Below are positions 1 through 8,917 of a DNA stretch of 58,150 nt, piece after piece (within the stretch, counting starts at the first letter, position 1; every line of letters begins with the position of its first letter). The position numbers and the translations under genes are program-made. The notes beneath the pieces were generated by a model. That model made no database searches. It was not told the origin of the DNA and saw nothing but the letters and a program-made list of their open reading frames with translations. The DNA lies in NCBI GenBank assembly GCA_014762625.1, contig JABURQ010000191.1, positions 1 through 58,150 on the forward strand. Reading direction: 5' to 3'. The DNA is from Planctomycetaceae bacterium (lineage in GTDB: Bacteria; Planctomycetota; Planctomycetia; Planctomycetales; Planctomycetaceae).

Positions 1-125
1 GCAGACTCCTGTGCGGCGTAGGCACCGGGAACGATTAAACTACTGAGCGTGGCGGCAGCGGCGACTTGTCCGGTCGATTTCATCAAGTCGCGGCGGGACA
101 TCTGGGAATCATTCGGTTGAATCAC
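1..125 (-). CDS. N-terminus of a Tat-exported protein (partial, runs off the window)
   Basis: Only about 41 N-terminal residues are present. A GTG at 125 has an AGGAG eight bases upstream, and an in-frame ATG lies at 101. The peptide carries a twin-arginine signal (S-R-R-D-L-M-K), then an Ala-rich hydrophobic stretch (Q-V-A-A-A-A-T-L-S-S-L) and a cleavage-like A-Y-A-A. Leaders of this style are common on planctomycete Gfo/Idh/MocA-type oxidoreductases and other Tat substrates, but nothing of the mature protein is visible, so the family is not assigned. It lies downstream of, and on the same strand as, the trypsin-DUF1080 gene, after a gap of about 177 bp. Confidence 0.7.
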   Translation of the reverse strand, partial: MIQPNDSQMSRRDLMKSTGQVAAAATLSSLIVPGAYAAQES

Positions 126-302
126 GAAAAGTGCTCCTCGTTTTTTGTGTGGACAAAAGTTGTTTGTGTGGATAGAAAACTCAGGAAGGAAAGCAGACCA
201 TCAAGTTACCGCGATTGGTGAGGTTGTGCAAATCCTATTTCTTGGCGGCGATGAGCTCCAGCGAAGATTCTCCTTGGCTCGTATTTGGGGAGATTTGAAG
301 AA

Positions 303-2261
303 TTATTCGCTCAAGTTCGTGATTGGGGTGAGTTCCAGATCCCGGAACTCGACTTCGGTTCCTTCGGCCTGTAACGCAATCTGCCCTTTTTTCGCAGTGC
401 AGTTCATGCCGTGATTCACTAGGTCATCGTTGACCCACACTTTAATCTCATCCCCAACGCATTCGACGATCATAGTGTTCCATTCGCCAGTCGGTTTTTC
501 TGAATTGTCTGTAAGATTGAGAATCCGTCGAGACTTACCTTCCGTAACGCCCCACGTTGCTTTCGGCCCGCGTCGTTCCACCATATTGGGAACGACGATG
601 TCTTCCCCACAGAGCCACAAATCTCCGGCGTTACCGGAATTCATTTGGACCTCTATTGATTGGGGATACCTTTTGTAGAGCGATCTCAGCTTTGAGACAT
701 GCACTGCTAGACCGCTGGCGCCGGATTTGCCGGCAAATCGGTATTCAAACTCAAGTCGATAATTTTCATATTGCTGGTCGGAAATCAGAAAGCCCCGGGG
801 ATACCCGAGAGTCACGAGTTGACCGTCACGGACGAAAAAGGTCGGTTTGTTTTCAGGATTGGGATCACCTTCTGGAACGTCGAGATGCCAGCCGGTGAGA
901 TCCTTGCCGTTAAATAAACTGTTGGCGATTGATTCTGGAGCCGGCTTTCCAAAATGCGGCGAGGTGGGATCTTCTTCCGGTTTCAGACGCTCGACGCGAA
1001 TGGCTCCCTCTACCAAATCTCCGGTGGGAATGATCGACGCCAATTCTCTGAGGCATTCCAGCTCGTTTCGTCCGAACTCCATTTCTACGACACCGACACG
1101 TGCTTTGAGATCGTCAGTGAGCACAAGTTCGGCGAACACATCAAGGCCTGTGATACTTGTCATGACTTCGGAGATCACGTTCCCGTTGGTCGCCGGATCG
1201 TATTTGGGAGGAGGAAGTTCGTAGGACTCTCCACCTCCCGCCAGCTGAAATCGCCGACTCGCGGTCGTCCCGAATGTTCTGGAGCGTCCGGTCGCTCCCA
1301 CCTCCCAGATCGCAATCAAGGCGGTTTTATCTTTGTCATCGTGAGCGAGCGTCACTCTGATCCCCAGAGAGCTCAGGCTCCGGTCTTCGAATTTCACCTT
1401 CAGCCAGTCGGTTCGTAACCAGGTCAGTTGGTCGAATTCGTCCTCATCTTTTTCGATTTTGTAGCGATGGCGGAATCGACGTTCGGAGGGGATCTTGATG
1501 ACGATCGCCTCGGATGCCGCTGGCTTGCCAGGTTTGGGAATCCCTTTGGCTTCACTCGTCGGGGTCAGTAATGCCAGTTCGCGCAGTCGAACTCGTTTTC
1601 CCACTTTGACGAGATGATTGATTTGCTCGCAGGAAATGGCAAAGTTGAGATTCTGGGATCCAAGCAGCGTGCTGCTATTGACGCCGACGACTTCCCCTTT
1701 GAAATTCAAGAGTGGTCCGCCGCTGCTTCCCGGTGAAATCGGGGTGCTGGTTTGCAGCCAGGTTCCACTCAAGCCCGGAGCGAACTCTTTTAATTCCTCA
1801 CCTTTACGAATGCCACTGACAATTCCCTCGCTGGCGGTAAAGGAAAGACCGCGTGGTGCACCGATGGCAATCGTTTTGTCCCCTTTTCTCGGCAGGGAAA
1901 TAGCGACCGGCAAAGCTGTTAACTTTTTGTTCGTCTCAATTTTCAGGAGCGCCAGGTCAAACGCCGTATAATGAGCGTTCCAACCGAGCACTTTGGCAGT
2001 CGTTTTATCTGCAAAGGTGACTACAGCCGATTCAGAATCTCCGACGACATGATAATTCGTCACGATCCACTTTCGTTCGACATCGACCACAAAACCACTT
2101 CCAATTCCCTGACTCCCGTCTTTATAGTTGACGTCAATACGCACACAGGCAGGCTCAGTTGTCTCGATCAAATCAGCCAGACTGAGTTCATCGGCTTGCA
2201 AATTGATCGGAAACAATCCCGCCAAATAGAGCAGACAGATGTGAAATAGAGTTCGATTCAT
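303..2261 (-). CDS. Exported trypsin-like serine protease fused to a DUF1080 domain
   Basis: 652 residues with a signal peptide (about 1-23). Residues 25-220 are an S1C/HtrA-like trypsin fold: catalytic His71 (T-N-Y-H-V-V), Asp102 (A-F-D-L-A-L) and Ser180 (G-S-S-G-G-P) are all present. There is no PDZ domain, unlike DegP. A middle region (about 235-450) is not recognised. The C-terminus (about 455-650) opens with L-F-N-G-K-D-L-T-G-W-H, the hallmark of DUF1080, a concanavalin-like fold now also called 3-keto-disaccharide hydrolase. The likely role is a periplasmic or surface protease held near carbohydrate by the C-terminal domain; that link is inference. It follows the two CBS genes by 34 bp and may share their transcript. 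Confidence 0.88.
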   Translation of the reverse strand: MNRTLFHICLLYLAGLFPINLQADELSLADLIETTEPACVRIDVNYKDGSQGIGSGFVVDVERKWIVTNYHVVGDSESAVVTFADKTTAKVLGWNAHYTAFDLALLKIETNKKLTALPVAISLPRKGDKTIAIGAPRGLSFTASEGIVSGIRKGEELKEFAPGLSGTWLQTSTPISPGSSGGPLLNFKGEVVGVNSSTLLGSQNLNFAISCEQINHLVKVGKRVRLRELALLTPTSEAKGIPKPGKPAASEAIVIKIPSERRFRHRYKIEKDEDEFDQLTWLRTDWLKVKFEDRSLSSLGIRVTLAHDDKDKTALIAIWEVGATGRSRTFGTTASRRFQLAGGGESYELPPPKYDPATNGNVISEVMTSITGLDVFAELVLTDDLKARVGVVEMEFGRNELECLRELASIIPTGDLVEGAIRVERLKPEEDPTSPHFGKPAPESIANSLFNGKDLTGWHLDVPEGDPNPENKPTFFVRDGQLVTLGYPRGFLISDQQYENYRLEFEYRFAGKSGASGLAVHVSKLRSLYKRYPQSIEVQMNSGNAGDLWLCGEDIVVPNMVERRGPKATWGVTEGKSRRILNLTDNSEKPTGEWNTMIVECVGDEIKVWVNDDLVNHGMNCTAKKGQIALQAEGTEVEFRDLELTPITNLSE

Positions 2262-2295
2262 GGTTTCTATGAATAGTTCTGGTGACGCAGAACTG

Positions 2296-2754
2296 TCAAT
2301 TGAGTTTCGCAGTTAAAAACTCAGTGACCCGCTGAGGGCTGACAATTCCCTGGATATTGCCATCCAAGTCGATAATCGGGACGTGGCGGTAACCGCTCAC
2401 CGCCATCACGCATAACGCGGAAGCGGATGCGGAAGTCTCGTGGACGTAAATGGGGTTCGATGTCATGAATTCGGAAACGGGGCGATCGCCGAACGGCTCA
2501 GTTCCGATTTTCATCAGGGCGTCTCGTTCAGAAAACACACCGGCCAGTCGCCCTTTCTGTTCCACCATCAGACAGGAGATATCGAGGGCCGCCATGGTTT
2601 TCAATGCGTCCCGCACCGGAGTCTCGGGAGAGATGGTGGTAATCGGCTTATGGTGAATCGCGGTCACCGGCTCCTCGGCGAGCGCTCGTTCGACGGGATC
2701 CGTGTATTCTTTCGGATCGTAATTTTCGAGTGGATCCTGGAATTCTTCAATCAT
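2296..2754 (-). CDS. CBS-pair protein (second of two)
   Basis: 152 residues. After an acidic N-terminal tail of about 35 residues there are two CBS motifs (about 36-90 and 100-150), including I-T-T-I-S-P-E-T-P-V, G-V-F-S-E-R-D and H-V-P-I-I-D-L-D-G-N. CBS pairs (Bateman modules) usually bind adenine nucleotides and regulate a partner. Here there is no fused catalytic domain, so it is probably a stand-alone cytoplasmic sensor. Its ATG lies one base after the TGA of the upstream CBS gene (T-G-A-C-A-T-G), so the two are almost certainly translationally coupled and may form a heterodimer (inference). Confidence 0.9.
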   Translation of the reverse strand: MIEEFQDPLENYDPKEYTDPVERALAEEPVTAIHHKPITTISPETPVRDALKTMAALDISCLMVEQKGRLAGVFSERDALMKIGTEPFGDRPVSEFMTSNPIYVHETSASASALCVMAVSGYRHVPIIDLDGNIQGIVSPQRVTEFLTAKLN

Positions 2755-2755
2755 G

Positions 2756-3226
2756 TCAGGCTCCTTCGCGCGTGTTTAGATGAGGCGTTCCACCGATTCG
2801 CTGGACCATCACCTGCTCGGGGAAGTGGTCGGCGATGTATTCCAGCAAGCCACGTTGCCCCGTTAATCCGACCAGATTCCCTTCCGCATCCACGACGATC
2901 ACGAATCTCAGATTGCGGCTGGTCATCTGATTCAGGACTTCCACAATCGGAGCGTCGTCTCGGGCGGATGGCCAATTTGATTCCATCGCCGAAGAGACCG
3001 GAGCCGAGAAGTCGGTACTCTCGTCAGCCAGTAGTTTAATGAGCTGGCTTTCCGTAAAAATTCCGATCGGTTTTCCATCGGCATCGACGATGATCGCGCA
3101 TCCCAGCCGATGTGATTTCATCGCGTCCACAACCTGATTGAGTGGTTCGTCTGGAGAAACCGTGACCGGTTCTCTGAGAGAGAGCGTACGGACTTGTTCC
3201 GCTCTCATATTTTCCTGCAGGCCCAT
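2756..3226 (-). CDS. CBS-pair protein (first of two)
   Basis: 156 residues made almost entirely of two CBS domains (about 10-65 and 78-135), with V-T-V-S-P-D-E-P-L-N, G-I-F-T-E-S-Q-L and V-V-D-A-E-G-N-L-V-G motifs. The start is well supported by GAGGAG about six bases upstream of the ATG at 3226. It heads the coupled CBS pair. No effector domain is attached. The ligand (AMP, ATP, SAM or similar) cannot be read from sequence. It lies 80 bp downstream of the SGNH hydrolase gene on the same strand. Confidence 0.9.
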   Translation of the reverse strand: MGLQENMRAEQVRTLSLREPVTVSPDEPLNQVVDAMKSHRLGCAIIVDADGKPIGIFTESQLIKLLADESTDFSAPVSSAMESNWPSARDDAPIVEVLNQMTSRNLRFVIVVDAEGNLVGLTGQRGLLEYIADHFPEQVMVQRIGGTPHLNTREGA

Positions 3227-3306
3227 AAGTAACTCCTCTCAAATCTCAAGTGCATAGCGGCATTCGAGGGTAATTTCAGGATAACGTTTACGGGGCTTTC
3301 AAAACA

Positions 3307-4878
3307 TCATTTTTTTTTTTCGGAGACATCTGGCTTCTCTTTGAGAAGTTGGAATTCCTTTGGTCGTGATGAGTTGTGACTTTCCACGCGATGCGGGAAA
3401 CGTTCGGCGGCAGGTGGTCCGTCGGCCCGACCGGCGGCCCATCCACGGAGGGAATTGAGGGTTTCCTGTCCTTTGAAAAAGTAATGACTGTCGAGGCTTT
3501 GCAGGTGAGCTTTCCACACTTGCTCTCGCTCGCTGGAGTCCTGCTCGTAGACGCACAAATTAATTTCACTCATCTTCTTCTGTAGGGCTTCGGCCATTAG
3601 CTGGTGACCGGCGACCGTGGGGTGGACGTGATCGGCCAGCCATTGACTGTCAAGCATCCCGCTGCGAGATCGTTCCTCCAGCAATTCGTAGGCATCGAGA
3701 AGTGACGTTTTCGTCTCTCTGGCGACTCTCAGGATCACGTCCTCCAGTTCGGACACGATGCGCAACGGGCAGACATCTTCCTCGCGCGCCTGCAGGAATG
3801 CCTGCTTTGCCTCGTGGTTGCGTTTTCGTGTGAGGTAGCACTGCCCCAGTTCGTACCACGCCAGGGCGTATCGAGGATCGATTAAAACTGCTTTCTCAAG
3901 GGCGGCAATCGAGGCCGAGAGATTCTCCCGGTAATTTTCGCGGGCCGTATTCATTAACCTGCGAATCTCCGAGGCTTGTTTTGGAGACAGTTTCTCCGAC
4001 ACTTCAGATTTGAACGGTGGGGAGTCAGCGAGATTGGAGGGGGGACGGATGAGGATGACCGGTACGTTGTGTCGTCGGCACAGTTCCAGCATACGGCGGA
4101 GGTTGAATTCAAAGTGAGCGACGATTTGTTGTCGCCACTCGTCGTCGCGATGGTAGGCTCGCAAACTGTCGTTGTAATCGAGGATCGCATCGACTTCTCC
4201 CTTAAGTTGCGGTTTCGGTTTCTGAGGGGCTTTCATCGATCCCATGGCGTGCCGCATCAGGTGAAACAAATGCGAAGAGGCGGACAGGTTCATCGAGATC
4301 CGTTCGAAACTCGAATCGGGCTTGAGATGGTCGTAGCTGCGGTCTTCCAGAAACTCATTGTGTCCCGTGCAGAGAACAATCAGATCGGGATGATAAGTCA
4401 GGACTTCTTCAAGAATCGGGACGAGTCGGTAACTGGCGTAGGACAAACCACCGCAATTCACGACATCCCAACTTTGTTGCGGGTTGTCTGCCTGGAGCCC
4501 CAGTTCCAGCCAGGTGCCGAATGTCGTTTCGATCGAATACGGTCGTCCTTGAACTGTGGAACCTCCCAAGACAAAGATGCGGGATTGGTTGTCCGGTTTC
4601 ACCGCGGGGAAAGATTCCGCCGCGAAAAACTTGAGTCGAGCTGGGGCGATTTCGTAGACATCTCCTTGTTGCTCGAAGAGTGGTGTGACTTCCGCAAAAC
4701 CGACGTACGGATCATCCGCTAAGGCGGGAACTCCCCAGCCCAGCAGGCGACATAGTAGTTCCAGTCCCACCACCACCAGCAATCCCAACAGAATCGCGGC
4801 GCCCCGAAAGACCCAGCGTTTCCTTTTCCGCGGGGCTTCAGTTTCAGATTGGGTTGTGGTGTCCGTCATCTCACTCAA
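3307..4878 (-). CDS. Membrane-anchored SGNH/GDSL hydrolase with a TPR-like insert
   Basis: 523 residues (TTG at 4878; an in-frame ATG at 4869 is an alternative). A basic stretch R-K-R-K-R precedes one transmembrane helix (about 25-45), so the catalytic part should face the periplasm. SGNH blocks are visible: nucleophile Ser107 in L-G-G-S-T-V, block II Gly in N-C-G-G, block III Asn174 in T-G-H-N-E, and Asp416/His419 in D-H-V-H-P. Residues about 320-365 form a TPR-like helix pair (A-L-E-K-A-V-L-I-D-P, A-W-Y-E-L-G-Q-C-Y). The family includes esterases and O-acetyl transfer enzymes of polysaccharides; the substrate is unknown. It starts 7 bp after the ceramidase-like gene and is probably in its operon. 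Confidence 0.87.
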   Translation of the reverse strand: MSEMTDTTTQSETEAPRKRKRWVFRGAAILLGLLVVVGLELLCRLLGWGVPALADDPYVGFAEVTPLFEQQGDVYEIAPARLKFFAAESFPAVKPDNQSRIFVLGGSTVQGRPYSIETTFGTWLELGLQADNPQQSWDVVNCGGLSYASYRLVPILEEVLTYHPDLIVLCTGHNEFLEDRSYDHLKPDSSFERISMNLSASSHLFHLMRHAMGSMKAPQKPKPQLKGEVDAILDYNDSLRAYHRDDEWRQQIVAHFEFNLRRMLELCRRHNVPVILIRPPSNLADSPPFKSEVSEKLSPKQASEIRRLMNTARENYRENLSASIAALEKAVLIDPRYALAWYELGQCYLTRKRNHEAKQAFLQAREEDVCPLRIVSELEDVILRVARETKTSLLDAYELLEERSRSGMLDSQWLADHVHPTVAGHQLMAEALQKKMSEINLCVYEQDSSEREQVWKAHLQSLDSHYFFKGQETLNSLRGWAAGRADGPPAAERFPHRVESHNSSRPKEFQLLKEKPDVSEKKK

Positions 4879-4885
4879 AAAGTCA

Positions 4886-7018
4886 TTACTCCATCAATGG
4901 TTTCAATTCTTCCGATGAAAGAGCGCGAGGGAAGACGGCGATTTCATCCAGTCGGCCTTCCCAGTTGTCTGTCCCATCACTTCGGCCACCGAAATAGAAT
5001 TGCGCATAGTCTGAAGGGAAGTTGCCGGAATCCTCTACGCTGATTTCCGGTTCGGAGTTTCCATTCAGATAAACGTCAACGTGATCTCCCTTTCGGACCA
5101 GGGCGACCTGATACCACGTCCATCGATCCAGAACGGTTTTTCCGATTTTCTTGACGCCATCACCCGTCTGATAGATCAGTTGGCCCGGATGATTCTCAAG
5201 GCCACCCAGTCCCAAGAACTCGCTATATCGGTCGACTCCCCAATTCTGGCCGCGTCCGAACATCCAGCCTGTCACAGGACGGGCAGCGGTCGGCATTCCG
5301 TTCCAGCACCAGAACACGATGGTGTAGTCGTTTTCAATCTCCGGTAGTCTCGCAGAAAGACGTCCTCCGGCGAAATGAATCGAGCGATTGAGTTCTTCGT
5401 CCTGGCAGTATTTGTCCGAGGCTGGCCCCGAGAGGAAAAAGGCGACCGGAGGTTCGAGAATCGCATCGTTGTGCTGCGGTGAACTGTCTTTCGCGCGAAG
5501 TCCCTGCATTTCGTCGAGTCGCCAATAGGCCGATGGTTGCGCGGAGAGAAGATTGTTGGCGACAGGTCCTCGAGTCTGGACAAACGAATGACGCGCCTGC
5601 CCGGTCACTTTCTCCAAGAGTTCGAGGGCGGTTTCGGCGATCTTCGGCTCCGCGGTTTCTTCCAGTCCCGCCGAACGAGCGGCCCAGGTGTTGTAACCTC
5701 CGAGCATGTGTTGTTCGGGAGGAGGGATGTAGCCGTCACCGCCGTTGGCAAGTTCGATGACCATCGTATGTGGCAGGGGGGATTGGAGTTTGACTTTTAA
5801 TCCCGTGAGGGCGTACGTTTCGTTGGGAGTGCTGGCGATGCCGATATTGCCGAGTTGCAATCCCTGTACGACGATTTCAGTCGATTGTCGTTCGTGGAGA
5901 ATGACCTGTTCCCGTGCGTAGATTTCTTCCTGGGTTTCGGGGAGTCGATCTCCCATCTCTTCGACAATCTTTTGCGACCAGAGGAGTAACTGTTTGTCGG
6001 GAACGCGATAGTTGAGTTCCATCCTGGTTTCTGCCATACGCACGGGAACATCGGATTGATATTGAATGGTTTCATAGGCTTGTATCGCGTAGTCGGCGAG
6101 CCCAGAGGCGTATTGTTCCATTTGGAACTGTTCCACTTCGTTTGGCTCAGTGTTCTTGTAATCCTTCCGCCAGATATCTCCGCTGCACCCGTGCGACATG
6201 GCGGCGACGAACGGAGCCCGGCCTTCTCCCGGCTTGCCGGCAATGCGGGTTTGCAGTTCGTTGCAGAATTCCCCGAAATAGTCGGCGCTCAGCGGTTTGG
6301 GACCGCTGAAATAGTGCATTGAGAAATTCGCCAGCAAGGCAATCGGACGTCCGCCTCCCTTGGCGCGGAGGGCCACCAGAGCGAGTTCCGGATCTTCGGG
6401 GCCCGATTCTCCGACGACGTCGTCCCAGTTTCGACCGGCGTGCATGTTGGCACGGACGGTCGGATTTCCGAAAGGATCGTCACGAAGGCGGTCGGGGCGC
6501 AAAATCCAGCGACGCAGCGCGGTGTAATCGGGGGCATCAATACTCCCCCAGCCGATCTCCGCCGGTTCCAGATTCGCTTCCGCTGTTGCGATGGCTTCCG
6601 CCAGTTTATCCCGGAGGTAGGGAACGTAATTCGGATCGGCATCGGTCCCCAGGCATCCCATGCTGGCGGGAGCGGAGTGGGTGTGCGTTGCCGAAATCAG
6701 CATATGGTCGGGAGATATTTTCGTCCGAGTGGCGGCCAGGGCTTTGGCATCATCCAGTAGCGGTCGGGGCATCATGCAGCTATCGACGACCACAATCGCG
6801 ACTCGTTCGTTGCCGTCATCGACGACAATCGCGCGGGCATTCACGGGAGTGGTCACCTGGTCGGCGGAACGACTTCGCATTCCGCCGTTCACGAAGACCG
6901 GAAATTTCGAGGGAGTGACATCGACGATGGCGGCTCCCGCACGAAATTCCGCGAAGCAGGATTCAGGGGTTCCGGCCACAACCGCCAGAATGATCATCAG
7001 TAACATATTTATTTTCAC
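4886..7018 (-). CDS. Exported neutral/alkaline ceramidase-like hydrolase with a C-terminal LamG-like domain
   Basis: About 710 residues from a GTG at 7018, chosen because GGAG lies eight bases upstream and a signal peptide (L-L-M-I-I-L-A-V-V-A) follows directly. A TTG at 7060 would add an implausible polar leader. The N-terminal region matches the neutral/alkaline non-lysosomal ceramidase family: A-G-A-A-I-V-D-V-T-P near the mature start, zinc-binding S-A-T-H-T-H-S-A-P (His112/His114) and N-F-S-M-H-Y-F. In planctomycetes this family is large and its true substrates are mostly unknown. From about residue 490 a LamG/concanavalin-like domain follows (Y-W-R-L-D-E, V-F-W-C-W-N-G, R-L-D-E-I-A-V-F-P-R-A-L). 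It is first in an operon with the SGNH hydrolase and divergent from the PhoD-like gene. Confidence 0.88.
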   Translation of the reverse strand: MKINMLLMIILAVVAGTPESCFAEFRAGAAIVDVTPSKFPVFVNGGMRSRSADQVTTPVNARAIVVDDGNERVAIVVVDSCMMPRPLLDDAKALAATRTKISPDHMLISATHTHSAPASMGCLGTDADPNYVPYLRDKLAEAIATAEANLEPAEIGWGSIDAPDYTALRRWILRPDRLRDDPFGNPTVRANMHAGRNWDDVVGESGPEDPELALVALRAKGGGRPIALLANFSMHYFSGPKPLSADYFGEFCNELQTRIAGKPGEGRAPFVAAMSHGCSGDIWRKDYKNTEPNEVEQFQMEQYASGLADYAIQAYETIQYQSDVPVRMAETRMELNYRVPDKQLLLWSQKIVEEMGDRLPETQEEIYAREQVILHERQSTEIVVQGLQLGNIGIASTPNETYALTGLKVKLQSPLPHTMVIELANGGDGYIPPPEQHMLGGYNTWAARSAGLEETAEPKIAETALELLEKVTGQARHSFVQTRGPVANNLLSAQPSAYWRLDEMQGLRAKDSSPQHNDAILEPPVAFFLSGPASDKYCQDEELNRSIHFAGGRLSARLPEIENDYTIVFWCWNGMPTAARPVTGWMFGRGQNWGVDRYSEFLGLGGLENHPGQLIYQTGDGVKKIGKTVLDRWTWYQVALVRKGDHVDVYLNGNSEPEISVEDSGNFPSDYAQFYFGGRSDGTDNWEGRLDEIAVFPRALSSEELKPLME

Positions 7019-7273
7019 AATACAGTCTCCGTTTTCCGATCTTATGTCATAGCAGCGCAAATCTTATTCCAGTAGTACCACACTCAGCCAGTTGAAAACA
7101 GAACCGAATTCTGGGGATTTCCGGATCGGGCTCTCCCTTTACAGATCTTTGTGTCGGCTTGCATCGCTCCGCTCGTTCCGCCAGGTTCTCAAGAACGATT
7201 TTGTGATTCGTGTCGGAGTCAAGTATCATACCGGGAGTCCTTTGAAATACCGTTTTGCTGGAAACACGCTCTT

Positions 7274-8830
7274 ATGAAATATTCCTTCCTGTTAAAGGTC
7301 TCTGTTGGGATTTTATTTATTTCCAATTCCGTTTCGTTCGCGCAGCACGATAATTCCCGAGATGCCGTGAAACTGATCGCCAACGGCAAATTTGGTCAGG
7401 TCGAAAAAACGCTGAACGGCAACAAACCATACGGCGGTGACGCCGAAAAACTGTACGTCGAAATGTTGAGTCTGCTGGCGCAGGACGAAGTTCAATCCGC
7501 TTTTCAGAAAGCGACTGAAGCCGTGGATCGGGGGCTTCCGTTCGAACGTCTGGTAGTCGGGCCGCGGGAGCAGCTTTCGAAACTGCACGCGTTGCCTAAG
7601 TTTCAGAACTGGAAGAAAGAGAGTCCGGTTTCGAAATTGCTTCACGGTCCGATGGTCGGGAATGTGACCGATTCGACAGCTTCGATCTGGGTGAGAACTG
7701 ATGGAGAGCAGACAGTCCGCTTGATTGTCGGCGGGGGGGCGGCTGTCGCCGATGAGAAAACGACTTCCGAGGAGGCCGACTTTACCGCGGTTCTCCAAGT
7801 CGCAAAACTGACTGCGAATACGGAATACGAGTATCGCCTGCTGATTGGTAACGATTCGGTTGCCGAGGGAAGCTTCAAGACATTTCCCCGGCAGGGGACC
7901 GGCGGCCAATTTTCGGTTGGATTCGGCGGGGGAGCCGGCTATGTGGTCGAGTGGGAACGGATGTGGGACACCATACTCGCCCGGAACCCGGATGCATTTC
8001 TGATGCTCGGTGATAACGTTTACATTGACCAACCGGAATCTCAGCTGACGCAGAAATACTGCTATTACCGCCGACAATCGCGACCCGAGTGGCGACGCCT
8101 TATCGCTAATACGCCGATGTATTCCATCTGGGACGATCATGACTTCGGCACCAATGATTGCATTCCCGGCCCGGAGATTGCCAAACCCGCCTGGAAACCG
8201 GAAGTCTGGGAAACATTCACGCATAACTGGGTGAATCCTGGTTACGGAGGCGGTGCCGAGCAGCCGGGCTGCTGGTACGATTTTCACATCGGTGACGTTC
8301 ATTTCATCATGCTCGATGGGCGATATTATCGGGATCTCAACGGGGGCACGATGCTCGGTCCGGTTCAGAAAAAATGGGTGTTGGAGACGCTGAAAAATTC
8401 TGGGGGGACGTTCAAAATTCTGGTTTCGCCGGTCCCGTTCACATCGGGGATCAAACCGGGAAGCAAAGACCCGTGGGACGGTTATCCCGAGGAACGCGAG
8501 GAACTCTTTTCGTTCATTGAAGACAACAGGATCGAGGGAGTGTTTCTGATCGCCGCCGACCGACATCGTACCGATTTGCGAATCACCGAACGTCCGAACG
8601 GTTACGATCTGTACGAACTGGAGAGTTCGCGACTCACGAATCATCACACGCACGGCGTCGTGAAGACCGAGGGGATGGTGTGGGGGTATAACAAAACCTG
8701 TTCGTTCGCTCTGATGAAGTTCGATACGACGGCCAACGATCCTGAGGTGACCTTTCAGTGCATCGATATTGAGGGCGATTTGAAGCACTCGTCGGTGCTC
8801 AAACGGAGCGAGTTGACCTTCAAGCGTTGA
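7274..8830 (+). CDS. Exported PhoD-like alkaline phosphatase
   Basis: 518 residues from the ATG at 7274, which opens a clear signal peptide (K-Y-S-F-L-L-K-V-S-V-G-I-L-F). Upstream in-frame codons give a Cys-rich, unlikely leader. A helical region (about 25-115) precedes a fibronectin-like N-terminal PhoD domain (about 125-205: H-G-P-M-V-G-N-V-T, S-I-W-V-R-T). The metallophosphatase core carries L-G-D-N-V-Y (Asp247), W-D-D-H-D-F-G-T-N-D (286-295) and A-A-D-R-H-R. PhoD enzymes are Ca/Fe phosphodiesterases and phosphatases. The usual F-x-S-C segment reads F-S-V-G-F-G-G-G here, so the Fe-ligating Cys of Bacillus PhoD is absent. It is followed 87 bp later by the CehA-like gene. Confidence 0.88.
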   Translation: MKYSFLLKVSVGILFISNSVSFAQHDNSRDAVKLIANGKFGQVEKTLNGNKPYGGDAEKLYVEMLSLLAQDEVQSAFQKATEAVDRGLPFERLVVGPREQLSKLHALPKFQNWKKESPVSKLLHGPMVGNVTDSTASIWVRTDGEQTVRLIVGGGAAVADEKTTSEEADFTAVLQVAKLTANTEYEYRLLIGNDSVAEGSFKTFPRQGTGGQFSVGFGGGAGYVVEWERMWDTILARNPDAFLMLGDNVYIDQPESQLTQKYCYYRRQSRPEWRRLIANTPMYSIWDDHDFGTNDCIPGPEIAKPAWKPEVWETFTHNWVNPGYGGGAEQPGCWYDFHIGDVHFIMLDGRYYRDLNGGTMLGPVQKKWVLETLKNSGGTFKILVSPVPFTSGIKPGSKDPWDGYPEEREELFSFIEDNRIEGVFLIAADRHRTDLRITERPNGYDLYELESSRLTNHHTHGVVKTEGMVWGYNKTCSFALMKFDTTANDPEVTFQCIDIEGDLKHSSVLKRSELTFKR

Positions 8831-8917
8831 TGGCTGGCTGCCGATTTCTTTTTGCAACCGGAGGAGCGGATCTCTAGATTGAAAAGGAATGTTCCTCTTC
8901 GTTTGGGTGAGATCGTC

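Noticed and set aside
7019-7060. TTG start of the ceramidase-like gene at 7060
   Set aside because: The GTG at 7018 has better Shine-Dalgarno spacing and starts directly before the signal peptide.
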